From positions 310,001 to 374,000 of the forward strand of contig JAEPQE010000001.1 in assembly GCA_017640665.1 (NCBI GenBank): 64,000 nucleotides of DNA, in the 5' to 3' direction. Below, piece after piece: positions 34,665 through 43,596 of this stretch (position 1 is the first letter of the stretch; every line of letters starts with the position of its first letter). The stretch comes from Balneolaceae bacterium (GTDB lineage Bacteria; Bacteroidota; Rhodothermia; Balneolales; Balneolaceae). The notes under the pieces are model-generated. The model worked only from the letters and a program-made list of their open reading frames with translations, searched no databases and was not told where the DNA came from. Made by a program: the position numbers and the translations under genes.

Positions 34665-37079
34665 GTGAGCATGCAATTATATCCATCCACCATATTAGAA
34701 AAACTGGGCTTCGAACAGCTTCGCAAGGCGACACTTGATGCGGCACAGTCAGAGCGTTCGTTCGAGATGATTGAAGAACTCTATCCTACCGGTAGTACTG
34801 AACGTGTTAAAATTCTGCTGGCTCAAACCCGGGAGATGATGGATATCCTTCGTGACCCAGATCCATTTCCTTTGGGTGAACTTCCTGATGTAAGAGACTA
34901 CCTTACTGCTTCAAAAGCGGAAGGCAGCATTATCCCGCTTACTGCTTTCCCTTATGTTTTAGGAATTTGCAGCACTGCTCGTTTGATAAAGAAGTTTCTG
35001 AAAGCCCGGGCTGAGCATAAACCTACCCTCTATTCAATTTCCGAGCAGCTCATTCCCCTTAAAGAACTCGAAGCTTCCATCAAACAAAAAGTAACTGATG
35101 GTGGTCAGCTTAAAGATGATGCCAGTCCCGAATTGAAATCAATTCGCAAACGACTGAATGCGAAACGAAACGAGCTTCGTACCACTATCAACAAGCTGAT
35201 GAGGAATGCGAACAAAGATGGAATGACCTCTGATGAAGGGGCAACTATCCGAAATGGACGAATGGTGATCCCGGTTCTTGCTGAATTCAAGCGTAAGATT
35301 CCCGGCTTTATCCATGATGTTTCTTCTACAGGGCAAACTGTTTATCTGGAGCCCGCAGAAGCTCTGCATCTGAATAATGAAATCCGCCAATTTGAAATTG
35401 AAGAACAACGGGAGATCGAACGGATATTAAGAGAGCTTACCAATCATGTCCGGCAGAATTCGAATTATATTTCTCAGAATATTGAAGCACTCGCAGAGCT
35501 GGATGTGATTGCAGCTAAGGCAAAAGTCTCAATTAAGTTGGAAGGTGAAATTCCTGTCACAACTTCCAATGGCGAGTTGAAGCTCAAAGAAGTTTTTAAC
35601 GCAAATCTGAAACTCAAAAATCTTTCGCTAAAGAAGGACGAACGTGAAAAAATCATCCCTCTCTTTATGGATCTTGATGAAGAGGAGCGCTGCCTGATGA
35701 TTACAGGTCCTAATGCCGGTGGGAAGTCTGTTGCGATGAAGACCGTTGGAATTTCAGCGCTGATGAATCAAACCGGATACGCTATTCCTGCCGATCCTAC
35801 TTCTGAGCTTCCTGTGTTCTCCGGGATTTTTGTTGATTTGGGTGATGATCAATCCATTGAAAATGATCTAAGTACATTTTCTTCGCGCCTGCAATGGATG
35901 CGAGAGACTCAGAAACAGTTAAAGCCCGGAAGCCTGGTTCTAATTGATGAAGCTGCTGCCGGTACCGATCCCGAAGAAGGTGGCTCCTTATTTCAGTCGT
36001 TTATTGAATACTTGCTGGACAAAGATTGTAAGGTACTCGTCACTACTCACCATGGCTCGTTGAAAGTATTTGCACATGAACACCCTCTGGCGGTGAATGG
36101 CTCCATGGAGTTTGATCAGGCTACACTCTCTCCTACCTACAAATTCAAAAAAGGTATTCCCGGAAGCAGCTACGCTTTTGAAATTGCGGAACGAATGAAT
36201 TTGGACTCGAAGATTCTTAAACGATCACGGGAGCTGCTTGGAGAACAAAAAAATAAAATGGAGTCTTTGATCACCGAATTGGAAACTAAGACTCAGCATG
36301 CCGAAGAACTCAAAGCTAAATTTGAGAATCTTAAATCGAGAGCTGAAACCGATCGAAATCGTTATCTGAATAAACTTGACGGTATCAATCGTGAAAAAGA
36401 TAAAATCAGGGAGAAGGCGCTTATTGAAGCTAAATCCATTATGGATAAAGCCAACCAAAAAGTGGAGCAGGCAGTTGAACAGATTATTGTGAAAAATCAG
36501 GCCGACAAAGATCAGATCAAAAACATTCGGAGGAATATTGATCAGGAAAAGTCAGTGATTGAGGGAAGTCTCGAAGAGGTAAAAGAAAAACGGGAAGCCA
36601 AATTCAGAAAAAGTAAACACCCTCCAAAAGTAGGCGACTATGTTCGTTTTCTGGATGGGAACACTACAGGAGAGTTGGTTGAACACAAAGGTACTAATGC
36701 CACTGTCCAGGCAGACGGACTCCGACTCCGAACCAAATACAAAAACCTGGTTAAGGTTGATCCTCCCAAAAAGAAGGAAAAGAAAAAAGCACGTTCAGCC
36801 GTGATGGTTGGTGATTCAGATTTTATGAAAGGAACAATTTCCCCGCGCCTCGACCTCAGAGGGAAACGAGCGGATGAAGCGCTGAATGAAGTCACTCATT
36901 ATTTAGATAAAGCGGTGTTCCGTGGACTCAATCAGGTAGAAATTGTACATGGTAAAGGTGATGGAATCCTGAAAGAGCAAATCCACAAATACCTGAAAGA
37001 CCGGAGCGAAGTAAAGAAGTTTGAGCTTGGCAACGAAGACTTTGGTGGTGCGGGAGTAACGGTTATCAATTTGCAATGA
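34665..37079 (+). CDS. mutS2: Endonuclease MutS2 / ribosome rescue factor
   Basis: This 804-residue protein has the MutS core, clamp and ATPase without the mismatch-binding domain. The Walker A motif GPNAGGKS begins at residue 348, Walker B is LVLIDEAAAGTDPEEGG, followed by LVTTHHGSLKVFA. A long coiled coil spans about 510-640. A KOW-like segment follows, and a Smr nuclease domain (LDLRGKRADEAL, VHGKGDGIL) closes the protein. MutS2 suppresses recombination in some bacteria and splits collided ribosomes in others. The start may be GTG at 34665 or the ATG at 34671. Confidence 0.93.
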   Translation: MSMQLYPSTILEKLGFEQLRKATLDAAQSERSFEMIEELYPTGSTERVKILLAQTREMMDILRDPDPFPLGELPDVRDYLTASKAEGSIIPLTAFPYVLGICSTARLIKKFLKARAEHKPTLYSISEQLIPLKELEASIKQKVTDGGQLKDDASPELKSIRKRLNAKRNELRTTINKLMRNANKDGMTSDEGATIRNGRMVIPVLAEFKRKIPGFIHDVSSTGQTVYLEPAEALHLNNEIRQFEIEEQREIERILRELTNHVRQNSNYISQNIEALAELDVIAAKAKVSIKLEGEIPVTTSNGELKLKEVFNANLKLKNLSLKKDEREKIIPLFMDLDEEERCLMITGPNAGGKSVAMKTVGISALMNQTGYAIPADPTSELPVFSGIFVDLGDDQSIENDLSTFSSRLQWMRETQKQLKPGSLVLIDEAAAGTDPEEGGSLFQSFIEYLLDKDCKVLVTTHHGSLKVFAHEHPLAVNGSMEFDQATLSPTYKFKKGIPGSSYAFEIAERMNLDSKILKRSRELLGEQKNKMESLITELETKTQHAEELKAKFENLKSRAETDRNRYLNKLDGINREKDKIREKALIEAKSIMDKANQKVEQAVEQIIVKNQADKDQIKNIRRNIDQEKSVIEGSLEEVKEKREAKFRKSKHPPKVGDYVRFLDGNTTGELVEHKGTNATVQADGLRLRTKYKNLVKVDPPKKKEKKKARSAVMVGDSDFMKGTISPRLDLRGKRADEALNEVTHYLDKAVFRGLNQVEIVHGKGDGILKEQIHKYLKDRSEVKKFELGNEDFGGAGVTVINLQ

Positions 37080-37220
37080 TTCAATTAATAATTAAAAATG
37101 GTCTGGTCTGTCATTTCGAGCGGAGCGAGAAATCTAAGTGACTCTTTTTTAAAACACCCTTTAGATTTCTCAGTCGCTCCACTCCTTCGAAATGACAAAG
37201 AAGTCATTTTTAATTGAATC
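37078..37220. repeat. Dispersed palindromic repeat, GTCATTTCGA family (copy 1)
   Basis: GTCATTTCGA (37110-37119) is inverted as TCGAAATGAC (37187-37196), and GAGAAATCTAA (37127-37137) as TTAGATTTCTC (37161-37171). An outer pair, GATTCAATTA..ATTAAAAATG (37078-37100) and CATTTTTAATTGAATC (37205-37220), flanks it. The inner element matches the one at 53361-53445. It separates the converging mutS2 and AhpD-like genes. Confidence 0.8.
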
Positions 37221-37231
37221 ATTCTTAATTC

Positions 37232-37603
37232 TTAATTGAACGCCCCTTCCTCTTCTAATAACTCAATTGTATCCACAGCATGCCTTAGGTGCGGAATCAC
37301 AATACTTCCTCCAACCATCAGTGCCACGTTCATAGCATCAATAATTTCTGCTTTAGTAGAGCCAGTTTTAGCGCATTGTTCAAGGTGGTAATCAATACAA
37401 TCGTTACAGCGAAGTACTGTTGAGGCCACCAGCCCAAGCAACTCTTTCGTTTTAGAATCTAATGCTCCATCCCTATAGGTATTAGCATCCATATTAAAAA
37501 AGCGTTTGATACCAAGGTGTTCCAGATCAAACACTTTTTCGTTTTGTGCAGCTCTTCTTTCGCGGAATTCTTGTAATCTGTTTTTCTCTTCTGAATTTGA
37601 CAT
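37232..37603 (-). CDS. AhpD-like / carboxymuconolactone decarboxylase family protein
   Basis: The protein (about 123 residues from this start) is a small all-helical AhpD/CMD-fold protein. The paired cysteines CNDCIDYH with the following His are those used for thiol-disulfide or peroxidase-linked activity in AhpD. The EIIDAMNVALMVGG helix is also typical. The frame is open to 37681, but the ATG at 37603 (MSNSEEKNRL) is the better start; the upstream 26 codons are hydrophobic and unlike the family. It stands alone between two repeat-rich gaps. Confidence 0.82.
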   Translation of the reverse strand: MSNSEEKNRLQEFRERRAAQNEKVFDLEHLGIKRFFNMDANTYRDGALDSKTKELLGLVASTVLRCNDCIDYHLEQCAKTGSTKAEIIDAMNVALMVGGSIVIPHLRHAVDTIELLEEEGAFN

Positions 37604-37687
37604 AATAATACTTTTAAATGATTGCGAAGAAGGTACGTAGTATCTGATGAGAATAGAATATTTAGTTAAATAAATCGCCACCTATTA

Positions 37688-37759
37688 GTCATCCTGAGCG
37701 AAAGCAAAGGACCTAAATGGGTATTCGTCTGGATCCTTCGGAAGTATCCTCAGGATGAC
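37688..37759. repeat. Dispersed palindromic repeat, GTCATCCTGAG family
   Basis: GTCATCCTGAG (37688-37698) is an exact inverted match of CTCAGGATGAC (37749-37759), with AGGACC/GGATCC-like matches inside. It lies in the divergent gap between the AhpD-like and SGNH hydrolase genes and resembles widespread bacterial intergenic palindromes. Confidence 0.7.
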
Positions 37760-37825
37760 TATTCACCGAAAACTTATCCAGAAACATTTTGTGCTTTCGT
37801 GATTTAGTGGCAAATTCCTTCTGTC

Positions 37826-39328
37826 ATGTTCGAAAAAAAGCAGCCTAAACATAAACTCGTAGTTATTGGAGACAGCCTTTCTCAGGGATTCAATAACGGT
37901 GGTATTTATCGTACCGATATTAATTTCCCATCGTTTATTCACCGCTGCTTTGATCCACTTCCATCATTTGATCAACCTTCTTTCACAGCACAGGCAGGTA
38001 TTCCTTTAAATCTGGAAGTACTTCTCCGTGGACTTTCCGACGAGTTCGGACCTGATATCGACTGGAGTGAATATGCAGGCGCTGCTTCTCATACTTTCAA
38101 AACGCTGAAACGTATTAAGAAATACTGGGAAGGCGGGTTGAAAGATTTGAGTGTAAATCAACCTACTCCCTACCATAATCAGGCAATCTGGGGACTGGCG
38201 GTAAATGACTCCTGGATGGTTAATGAAAAAAACAGCCGGGAATTTATTGAGCAACATAAAGAACGTTATTCTGTATTTGGCTTTTTACCAGAACACGCGA
38301 AATTTATTACTTCTCGTCTGGTACTGAATCCACAACTAACACCTGAGTTCGAGGAAAACACTCAACTCAAAAACGTGGAATTATTGCAACAAGATGGAGG
38401 CATTGAAAATCTGATTGTTTGCCTGGGACATAATAACGCGTTGGGAGCAGTTGTAAATCTGAATCTGACCTGGTCAAAAGAAGAAGACCTGGATTCGTTC
38501 ATGGCTTTTCGAAAACATTCCATTTATCGCCCTGAACATTTCGAGATTGAATACCGGAGGCTGGCTGAGAAAGTATCCAAAATTGGAGCTCAACGAGTAT
38601 TTGTCCCAACTATTCCATACCCGACTATTCCACCAGTTTGTCGTGGGGTTAATTCAGAGTTCTCAAGCAATCACCTTGGCTATTTTGATTATTACACCCG
38701 TTTCTGGATTTGGGATGAAGACTTTGACCCTGATAAGCATCCTTATCTAACTAAAGATGAAGCCATTCAAATTGATTTCGCGGTGGATGAATTCAATTCC
38801 ATTATTAGAAAAGTCTCCCGCGAATACGGTTGGTTTGTTGTCCCCATGGCGAAAAATGTAGCCAGTATGGCACGTAGACGTTTGGGCGGGGAGCTGTTGC
38901 GAAGTTACCCGGATGATTTTGTGGCTGCACTAAAACGTAATCCCAAAACAGAACATTTGGTAGATGAACATAATGAAGCCCTACTCTCTACTGATTTTGT
39001 ACGAGTACATAAAGATACTGGTAAGTTATACAAAGGTGGAATCTTTAGTCTGGATGGTCTCCATCCCACTACTATAGGCTATGGATTAATGGCCAATGTC
39101 TACCGCGAAGTGATGCGTAAAGCCGGAGTTAAATTTCAGAAGCCGATGGACTGGGATTATATCATTAGGGAAGATTCTCTTATTACGAATCCCCCGGCGC
39201 TGCTTTCTGAACTCAGGCTGGTCCTCAGGTATCTCGCGATGGGAAGTCAGGAACGATTCCTGAAAGTTGGAAAAGGCATGTTCACCCAATTGTTGGAACT
39301 AGTTTCCTCTGGAAGAAATCAACAATAG
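37826..39328 (+). CDS. SGNH/GDSL hydrolase-like protein
   Basis: This 500-residue protein has the SGNH block I motif VIGDSLSQGF at residues 14-23 (Ser17 as the likely nucleophile), a GHNNA block resembling the Asn block, and a C-terminal LDGLHPTTIGYG giving the Asp-x-x-His pair. No signal peptide is visible. SGNH enzymes are esterases or lipases; the unusual length (families are often 200-300 residues) indicates large insertions. It is not in a clear operon. The substrate is unknown. Confidence 0.8.
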   Translation: MFEKKQPKHKLVVIGDSLSQGFNNGGIYRTDINFPSFIHRCFDPLPSFDQPSFTAQAGIPLNLEVLLRGLSDEFGPDIDWSEYAGAASHTFKTLKRIKKYWEGGLKDLSVNQPTPYHNQAIWGLAVNDSWMVNEKNSREFIEQHKERYSVFGFLPEHAKFITSRLVLNPQLTPEFEENTQLKNVELLQQDGGIENLIVCLGHNNALGAVVNLNLTWSKEEDLDSFMAFRKHSIYRPEHFEIEYRRLAEKVSKIGAQRVFVPTIPYPTIPPVCRGVNSEFSSNHLGYFDYYTRFWIWDEDFDPDKHPYLTKDEAIQIDFAVDEFNSIIRKVSREYGWFVVPMAKNVASMARRRLGGELLRSYPDDFVAALKRNPKTEHLVDEHNEALLSTDFVRVHKDTGKLYKGGIFSLDGLHPTTIGYGLMANVYREVMRKAGVKFQKPMDWDYIIREDSLITNPPALLSELRLVLRYLAMGSQERFLKVGKGMFTQLLELVSSGRNQQ

Positions 39329-39331
39329 GAT

Positions 39332-39742
39332 CTACCCTATTTTTAAACCATCCACGAACTTGTTGAATTCCGCTTTAAACTCATCCATACTTTCGGCAAA
39401 CGATTCTTTGGTCATTTCCCAGTTATCATTGGACACCGTTTTTAAAATTTCAACTTGACGCTCAAGCTTGGCTCTATCTTCCTTTATCTGTATTAACTTC
39501 CTTTGGGTCTCATCATCCAGGTTTTCGGAAGTTTTTTTCGCTTCGTTTTCAATCTCTGCTAATACTACTTTTAGCCTGTTCAGCTCATCTCGTGTCTCAG
39601 AGAGAAACTGTTCTTTTGTATTTGAAACTTTTTCAGTGGAGTTGGAGGAAAGCTCATTCAGATTATTCCGCATCTCTGAGGTGCACGCGCTTAACATTAC
39701 TGCGAATACAACGACGAAATTTAAAACTACATATTTCTTCAT
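39332..39742 (-). CDS. Small coiled-coil lipoprotein
   Basis: This 136-residue protein starts with a lipoprotein signal peptide whose lipobox is LSAC, Cys20 being the modified residue. The rest is a charged coiled coil (about 30-120) rich in Glu, Lys and Leu, with no catalytic motif. Such proteins are often envelope spacers or stress-linked factors. It ends 3 bases from the convergent hydrolase gene and is divergent from the next lipoprotein gene. No family is recognised. Confidence 0.7.
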   Translation of the reverse strand: MKKYVVLNFVVVFAVMLSACTSEMRNNLNELSSNSTEKVSNTKEQFLSETRDELNRLKVVLAEIENEAKKTSENLDDETQRKLIQIKEDRAKLERQVEILKTVSNDNWEMTKESFAESMDEFKAEFNKFVDGLKIG

Positions 39743-39890
39743 TATTCAAATGTCTGGTTGTGAATTACTTATTAGAGAATCAGATCTTATTTTTGTTTCA
39801 AATTTCTAATATTTTCCCAACTATCAATCTTCATAAAATCTTCACATAAGAACCCGATTATCCCGCCAAATTTTTTAACGAACTAACTAC

Positions 39891-40982
39891 ATGAAATACT
39901 TTTCTCTCTTTTTGATGTCTGCACTTTTCATCAACTGCTCATCCGAACCCAAAGAATCCCCATACAATCCGGAAGCAGATAGCTTGAAATATGAGGAAGA
40001 AGTTCACTTCCGCAATGTTAAACAGCTCACTTTTGGTGCCAATAATGCTGAAGCGTACTGGGGATTTGAAGACACTAAGTTGATTTTTCAATCTGATAAT
40101 CCCGAGTGGGGAGCAGATTGCGATCAAATCTATTACATGGATGCAACCACTCCAAAAGATGAGAACTTTATGCCCAAAATGATTAGTACCGGAAATGGTC
40201 GTACAACTTGTTCGTTCTTTCTTCCCGGAGATACTACTTTTGTCTATGGATCTACTCATTTAGGTAATAAAGAGTGTCCGGCTGTCCCGGAACGAGGTCC
40301 AAATGGCGCCTACGTTTGGCCGATTTATGAAGATTATGACATTTTTAAGGCTAATCTTGAAGGTGAAATCATTGCAAATCTAACTCCGGATTCTCCCGGC
40401 TATGATGCCGAAGCGACTCTTTCTCCGGATGGAACCAAAATCGTGTTTACTTCCATGAGAACAGGTGATCTCGAGCTGTTTATCATGAATACTGATGGCT
40501 CCGATGTAGTTCAGATTACTGATGAATTAGGATATGACGGAGGTGCTTTTTTCTCTCCGGATGGAACTCAGTTGGTATTCCGCTCTTCCCGGCCAAAAAC
40601 CCCGGAAGAAATTGAGAAATATACTTCTCTCTTAGAACAGGGATTGGTTGAGCCAACTGATATGGAGCTTTACGTTGTCAATGTAGATGGAACCGGACTT
40701 CGGCAAGTTACTGATTTAGGAAATGCCAACTGGGCACCTTACTTCCATCCTTCCGGGGAGAAGATTCTGTTCGCTTCTAACCATGCTTCCGAAAGAGGAT
40801 TTCCATTCAATCTTTATATGATCAATGTGGATGGTACAGGACTTAAGCAGGTTTCATTCGACCCAACTTTCGACTCCTTTCCAATGTTCTCTTATGATGG
40901 CAAGAAAGTAGTATTCGCTTCAAACCGGTTTAATGGTGGCGATCGCTCTACGAACGTATTCATCGCTGATTGGGTGGATTAG
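39891..40982 (+). CDS. TolB-like PD40 propeller lipoprotein
   Basis: This 363-residue protein has a lipoprotein signal (FINCS, Cys16) and then a six-bladed TolB/PD40-type propeller: repeats carry LSPDGTKIVFTSMRTGDLELFI, FSPDGTQLVFRS and FHPSGEKILFAS-type strands (each under one blade). It is likely anchored in the envelope and may bind a partner protein or polysaccharide. A terminator at 41030 separates it from the redox genes downstream, so it may be its own unit. Confidence 0.83.
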   Translation: MKYFSLFLMSALFINCSSEPKESPYNPEADSLKYEEEVHFRNVKQLTFGANNAEAYWGFEDTKLIFQSDNPEWGADCDQIYYMDATTPKDENFMPKMISTGNGRTTCSFFLPGDTTFVYGSTHLGNKECPAVPERGPNGAYVWPIYEDYDIFKANLEGEIIANLTPDSPGYDAEATLSPDGTKIVFTSMRTGDLELFIMNTDGSDVVQITDELGYDGGAFFSPDGTQLVFRSSRPKTPEEIEKYTSLLEQGLVEPTDMELYVVNVDGTGLRQVTDLGNANWAPYFHPSGEKILFASNHASERGFPFNLYMINVDGTGLKQVSFDPTFDSFPMFSYDGKKVVFASNRFNGGDRSTNVFIADWVD

Positions 40983-41029
40983 GCACAAAGGACAAGATTT
41001 TATCTTTTTGTGATAATTGAATGACCTAA

Positions 41030-41061
41030 ATTGGTGATGTTCCTATACATCATCAATTTTT
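41030..41061 (+). terminator. Terminator after the TolB-like gene
   Basis: ATTGGTGATG (41030-41039) pairs with CATCATCAAT (41048-41057) with one G-T pair, then a T run to 41061. It lies just before the next start codon at 41065, so the TlpA gene may need its own promoter, read-through or a regulated terminator. Confidence 0.7.
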
Positions 41062-41064
41062 GTT

Positions 41065-41544
41065 ATGAAGTTATTTTTGTCTTTGATCATTCTGCTGGGA
41101 GGATTCGTATATACTCCTCCAAAAGTGAACAATTTTCGCTTGAAAAATCTGGATAACCGAACTACATCCTACAAGGATATTAAAGGCGAACAATTTACTG
41201 TGATTGATTTTTGGGCTACCTGGTGCAAGCCATGTATCAAATCTATCCCAAAGCTGGTTGAAATTTCGGAAGAATTTGAAGATCAGGGAGTTAATTTTGT
41301 TGGCATCAGTATTGATGGTCCTCGTAACCTTGCCAAAGTAAAGCCTTTTGCAAGATCTCTTGGGGTTACTTACCCAATTTTGCTAGACACAAACAGCGAA
41401 GTGATGGGGAAACTGGGAGTGAGAGCGGTACCTTCTTTACTGATCATAAACAGCGATGATGAAATCGTTTATTTCCATGAGGGCTATAAACCCGGAGAAG
41501 AAATTGCTATTCGTGAGGAAATCCTAAAGCTATTAGGGGAATGA
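41065..41544 (+). CDS. TlpA-like thiol-disulfide oxidoreductase
   Basis: This 159-residue exported thioredoxin-fold protein has an N-terminal hydrophobic signal or anchor (about 1-16) and the active site WCKPC with Cys54 and Cys57. The cis-Pro segment is VRAVPSLLI. TlpA-like proteins usually reduce or isomerise disulfides in periplasmic partners. It overlaps the DUF6029 gene by 4 bases, so the two are translated together, and further redoxin genes follow. Confidence 0.88.
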   Translation: MKLFLSLIILLGGFVYTPPKVNNFRLKNLDNRTTSYKDIKGEQFTVIDFWATWCKPCIKSIPKLVEISEEFEDQGVNFVGISIDGPRNLAKVKPFARSLGVTYPILLDTNSEVMGKLGVRAVPSLLIINSDDEIVYFHEGYKPGEEIAIREEILKLLGE

Positions 41545-43049
41545 AGAAAACTGAATTCATACTATTTTTCTTCACTTTTGTGATTTTTGGATCTAAGGAT
41601 TCCAAAGCGCAGGTCTATGGTTCTAATACTGTTGAAATCCAATACGGGAACCTTCCTTTCGAAGATAAAAACTTCGGTTCTTCTTACGACCAGGTAAATC
41701 TTTTCTATGATCATAATAATCTGAGTTTTTATGGGCGTGTTGAATATTTTCTCACCCCTTACGAAGATCGGAATTATCAGGATCTTACACAGAAACGTAT
41801 TCAGTATCGGGATGATACCTTCAGAATTAGACTAGGGAATTTCTATGAAACTATTGGTCGGGGCTTACTCCTCCGTAGCTACGATATTCCCGGCTCCGTT
41901 TATGAAGATGAATTTGAACGAACACGTTATTCTTTTTTCAGAGATTTAGAAGGGATTGCTGTTGATGCCACCACGAGTTGGCTGGAAGTTAAAGCTCTTC
42001 ATGCAAAGCCTTTGTTTAACATTTTACCGCCTAACTTTAAACCGGATACACTTAGACGTCCGGATTTGGTTGAGGCTATTCAGGCAAACGTATTTTTGAG
42101 TGAAAAGATTAGTATCGGTGGAGCATTCATGAGATCATATCCTAACTTCTCTAACGCTACCAGTGAATATGGTTCGTTCATGTTCTCATCTACTCCAATC
42201 CAAAACATCAGTTTCTTTGGAGAATATGCATTCGAAACAGATGCCCAAGTGCTTGCTTTCCAGAAAGAAGACGCTTACGCCCTCTATCTGGGATCTAACT
42301 TTTATATCGATTCTTTTGGAGGAAGCATAGAGTATAAAAACTATAATAACTTTCGACTGGGTCAGGGATATAATGATCCTCCTTCTCTCATCAAAGAGCA
42401 TACTTACCCCGTATTAAACAGAAGTACACATGTACTTGAAACTTCGAATGAAACCGGTTTTCAATTCGAAACCTATTATAACTTTGAAGAAGGTCATGCT
42501 ATTACCGCGAACTTCACAACCGCGAAGAATGACCTTTTTCGTGAGTTCAATTACATGGAATTCTTTTTAGAAGGCTACTATGAAGTAGACGATTTCTTGT
42601 CCATAAAAACTTTTTTTGATTATGCGGATGACGAACCAAAAAGCGAGGAAAATAGAATTTCAGTTGGGCTTATCACAGACAAATCATTTAACTATGAATG
42701 GGGATTAAATCTTGATCTTCAGTATCAAACCTTCGAACGGTCTTTTGATCCCGACCCAAGCTCAAATTATTACGGAGCCATCACATTCACGTATTTACCT
42801 GATATATCTGCCGGAATTGTATTTGAAGCAAGTACAGATCCCCAACAGACCGATAATCCTAATACCTTTGCTGTTGAAACCGAAACAAGAACCTGGTTGG
42901 GTACAAACTTTTCGTATCGCTTTTCATCAAGTAACCGAATTGATGTTTTTGCAGGGAAGCGTAGAGGTGGGCCAGCATGTACGTCAGGAATTTGTTATGA
43001 AATTTTAGACTTTGAAGGTGTTGAAGTCCGTTTTTCAACCCGATTTTAA
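41541..43049 (+). CDS. DUF6029 family outer-membrane beta-barrel protein
   Basis: This 502-residue protein has a signal peptide (about 1-23, ending SKAQ) and then alternating hydrophobic and polar strands with aromatic girdles typical of an outer-membrane barrel, ending in VRFSTRF with a terminal Phe. It resembles the DUF6029 family of Bacteroidota. Residues near 485 include a CTSGIC pair. It sits between TlpA and two redoxins, which suggests a surface barrel that receives oxidised or reduced partners; that role is inferred. Confidence 0.75.
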   Translation: MKKTEFILFFFTFVIFGSKDSKAQVYGSNTVEIQYGNLPFEDKNFGSSYDQVNLFYDHNNLSFYGRVEYFLTPYEDRNYQDLTQKRIQYRDDTFRIRLGNFYETIGRGLLLRSYDIPGSVYEDEFERTRYSFFRDLEGIAVDATTSWLEVKALHAKPLFNILPPNFKPDTLRRPDLVEAIQANVFLSEKISIGGAFMRSYPNFSNATSEYGSFMFSSTPIQNISFFGEYAFETDAQVLAFQKEDAYALYLGSNFYIDSFGGSIEYKNYNNFRLGQGYNDPPSLIKEHTYPVLNRSTHVLETSNETGFQFETYYNFEEGHAITANFTTAKNDLFREFNYMEFFLEGYYEVDDFLSIKTFFDYADDEPKSEENRISVGLITDKSFNYEWGLNLDLQYQTFERSFDPDPSSNYYGAITFTYLPDISAGIVFEASTDPQQTDNPNTFAVETETRTWLGTNFSYRFSSSNRIDVFAGKRRGGPACTSGICYEILDFEGVEVRFSTRF

Positions 43050-43064
43050 TTGACCAATGTATCT

Positions 43065-43586
43065 ATGAAAGCTTTTATTTATATCACTTTTATTCTTTTT
43101 CTCGGTTGTTCTGCTTCTACAGACAGCGGCGGTTTTGACGAAGCTATAGGAACAGTGGCTCCCGAGTTTATGTACACCAGCACAGATGGGCAAGAGATTG
43201 CGTTATCCGATTTCAGAGGAAAAGTAGTTTACATTTTCTTTTATGGAGCCGGATGCCCGCATTGCAGATCAAACGGTTCGGTTACAGAGAATATCAATCA
43301 ACGGTTTACATCCAATTCTGACTTTGTTGCTTTGGGTCTGGATACCTGGAATACTTCCGTTTCGCAGAATATTTCCTTCCAGAATGCAACGGGCATCACT
43401 TATTCTTTACTACTGAATGCCAGGCAGAGCTTGGTCGATTATTACGGGAATGCAGGAGCCTATGACCGCTCTGTTGTAGTAGATCCTACGGGCAGGATAG
43501 CTTACAAAGGTTCCGGTTTTGTAAACACTGATTCTGAAAAAGTTATTTCTGTTATTCAGGAGCAATTAAATTCATTGAACCAATAG
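43065..43586 (+). CDS. Redoxin lipoprotein with CPHC active site
   Basis: From ATG at 43065 the protein is 173 residues. The signal ends in the lipobox LFLGC (Cys15), so it is lipid-anchored. The AhpC/TlpA thioredoxin fold has the active site GAGCPHC (Cys64, Cys67). The frame is open from a TTG at 43050 but the ATG gives the better signal peptide. It is a paralogue of the next gene, sharing VVYIFFYGAGCPHCR and ATGITY/VTGITYPLLLNA-like segments. It follows the DUF6029 gene with almost no gap. Confidence 0.85.
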   Translation: MKAFIYITFILFLGCSASTDSGGFDEAIGTVAPEFMYTSTDGQEIALSDFRGKVVYIFFYGAGCPHCRSNGSVTENINQRFTSNSDFVALGLDTWNTSVSQNISFQNATGITYSLLLNARQSLVDYYGNAGAYDRSVVVDPTGRIAYKGSGFVNTDSEKVISVIQEQLNSLNQ

Positions 43587-43596
43587 TCATAAAATT

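Noticed and set aside
37604-37681. Longer N-terminus for the AhpD-like protein
   Set aside because: The added hydrophobic segment is not typical and the internal ATG at 37603 starts the conserved part.
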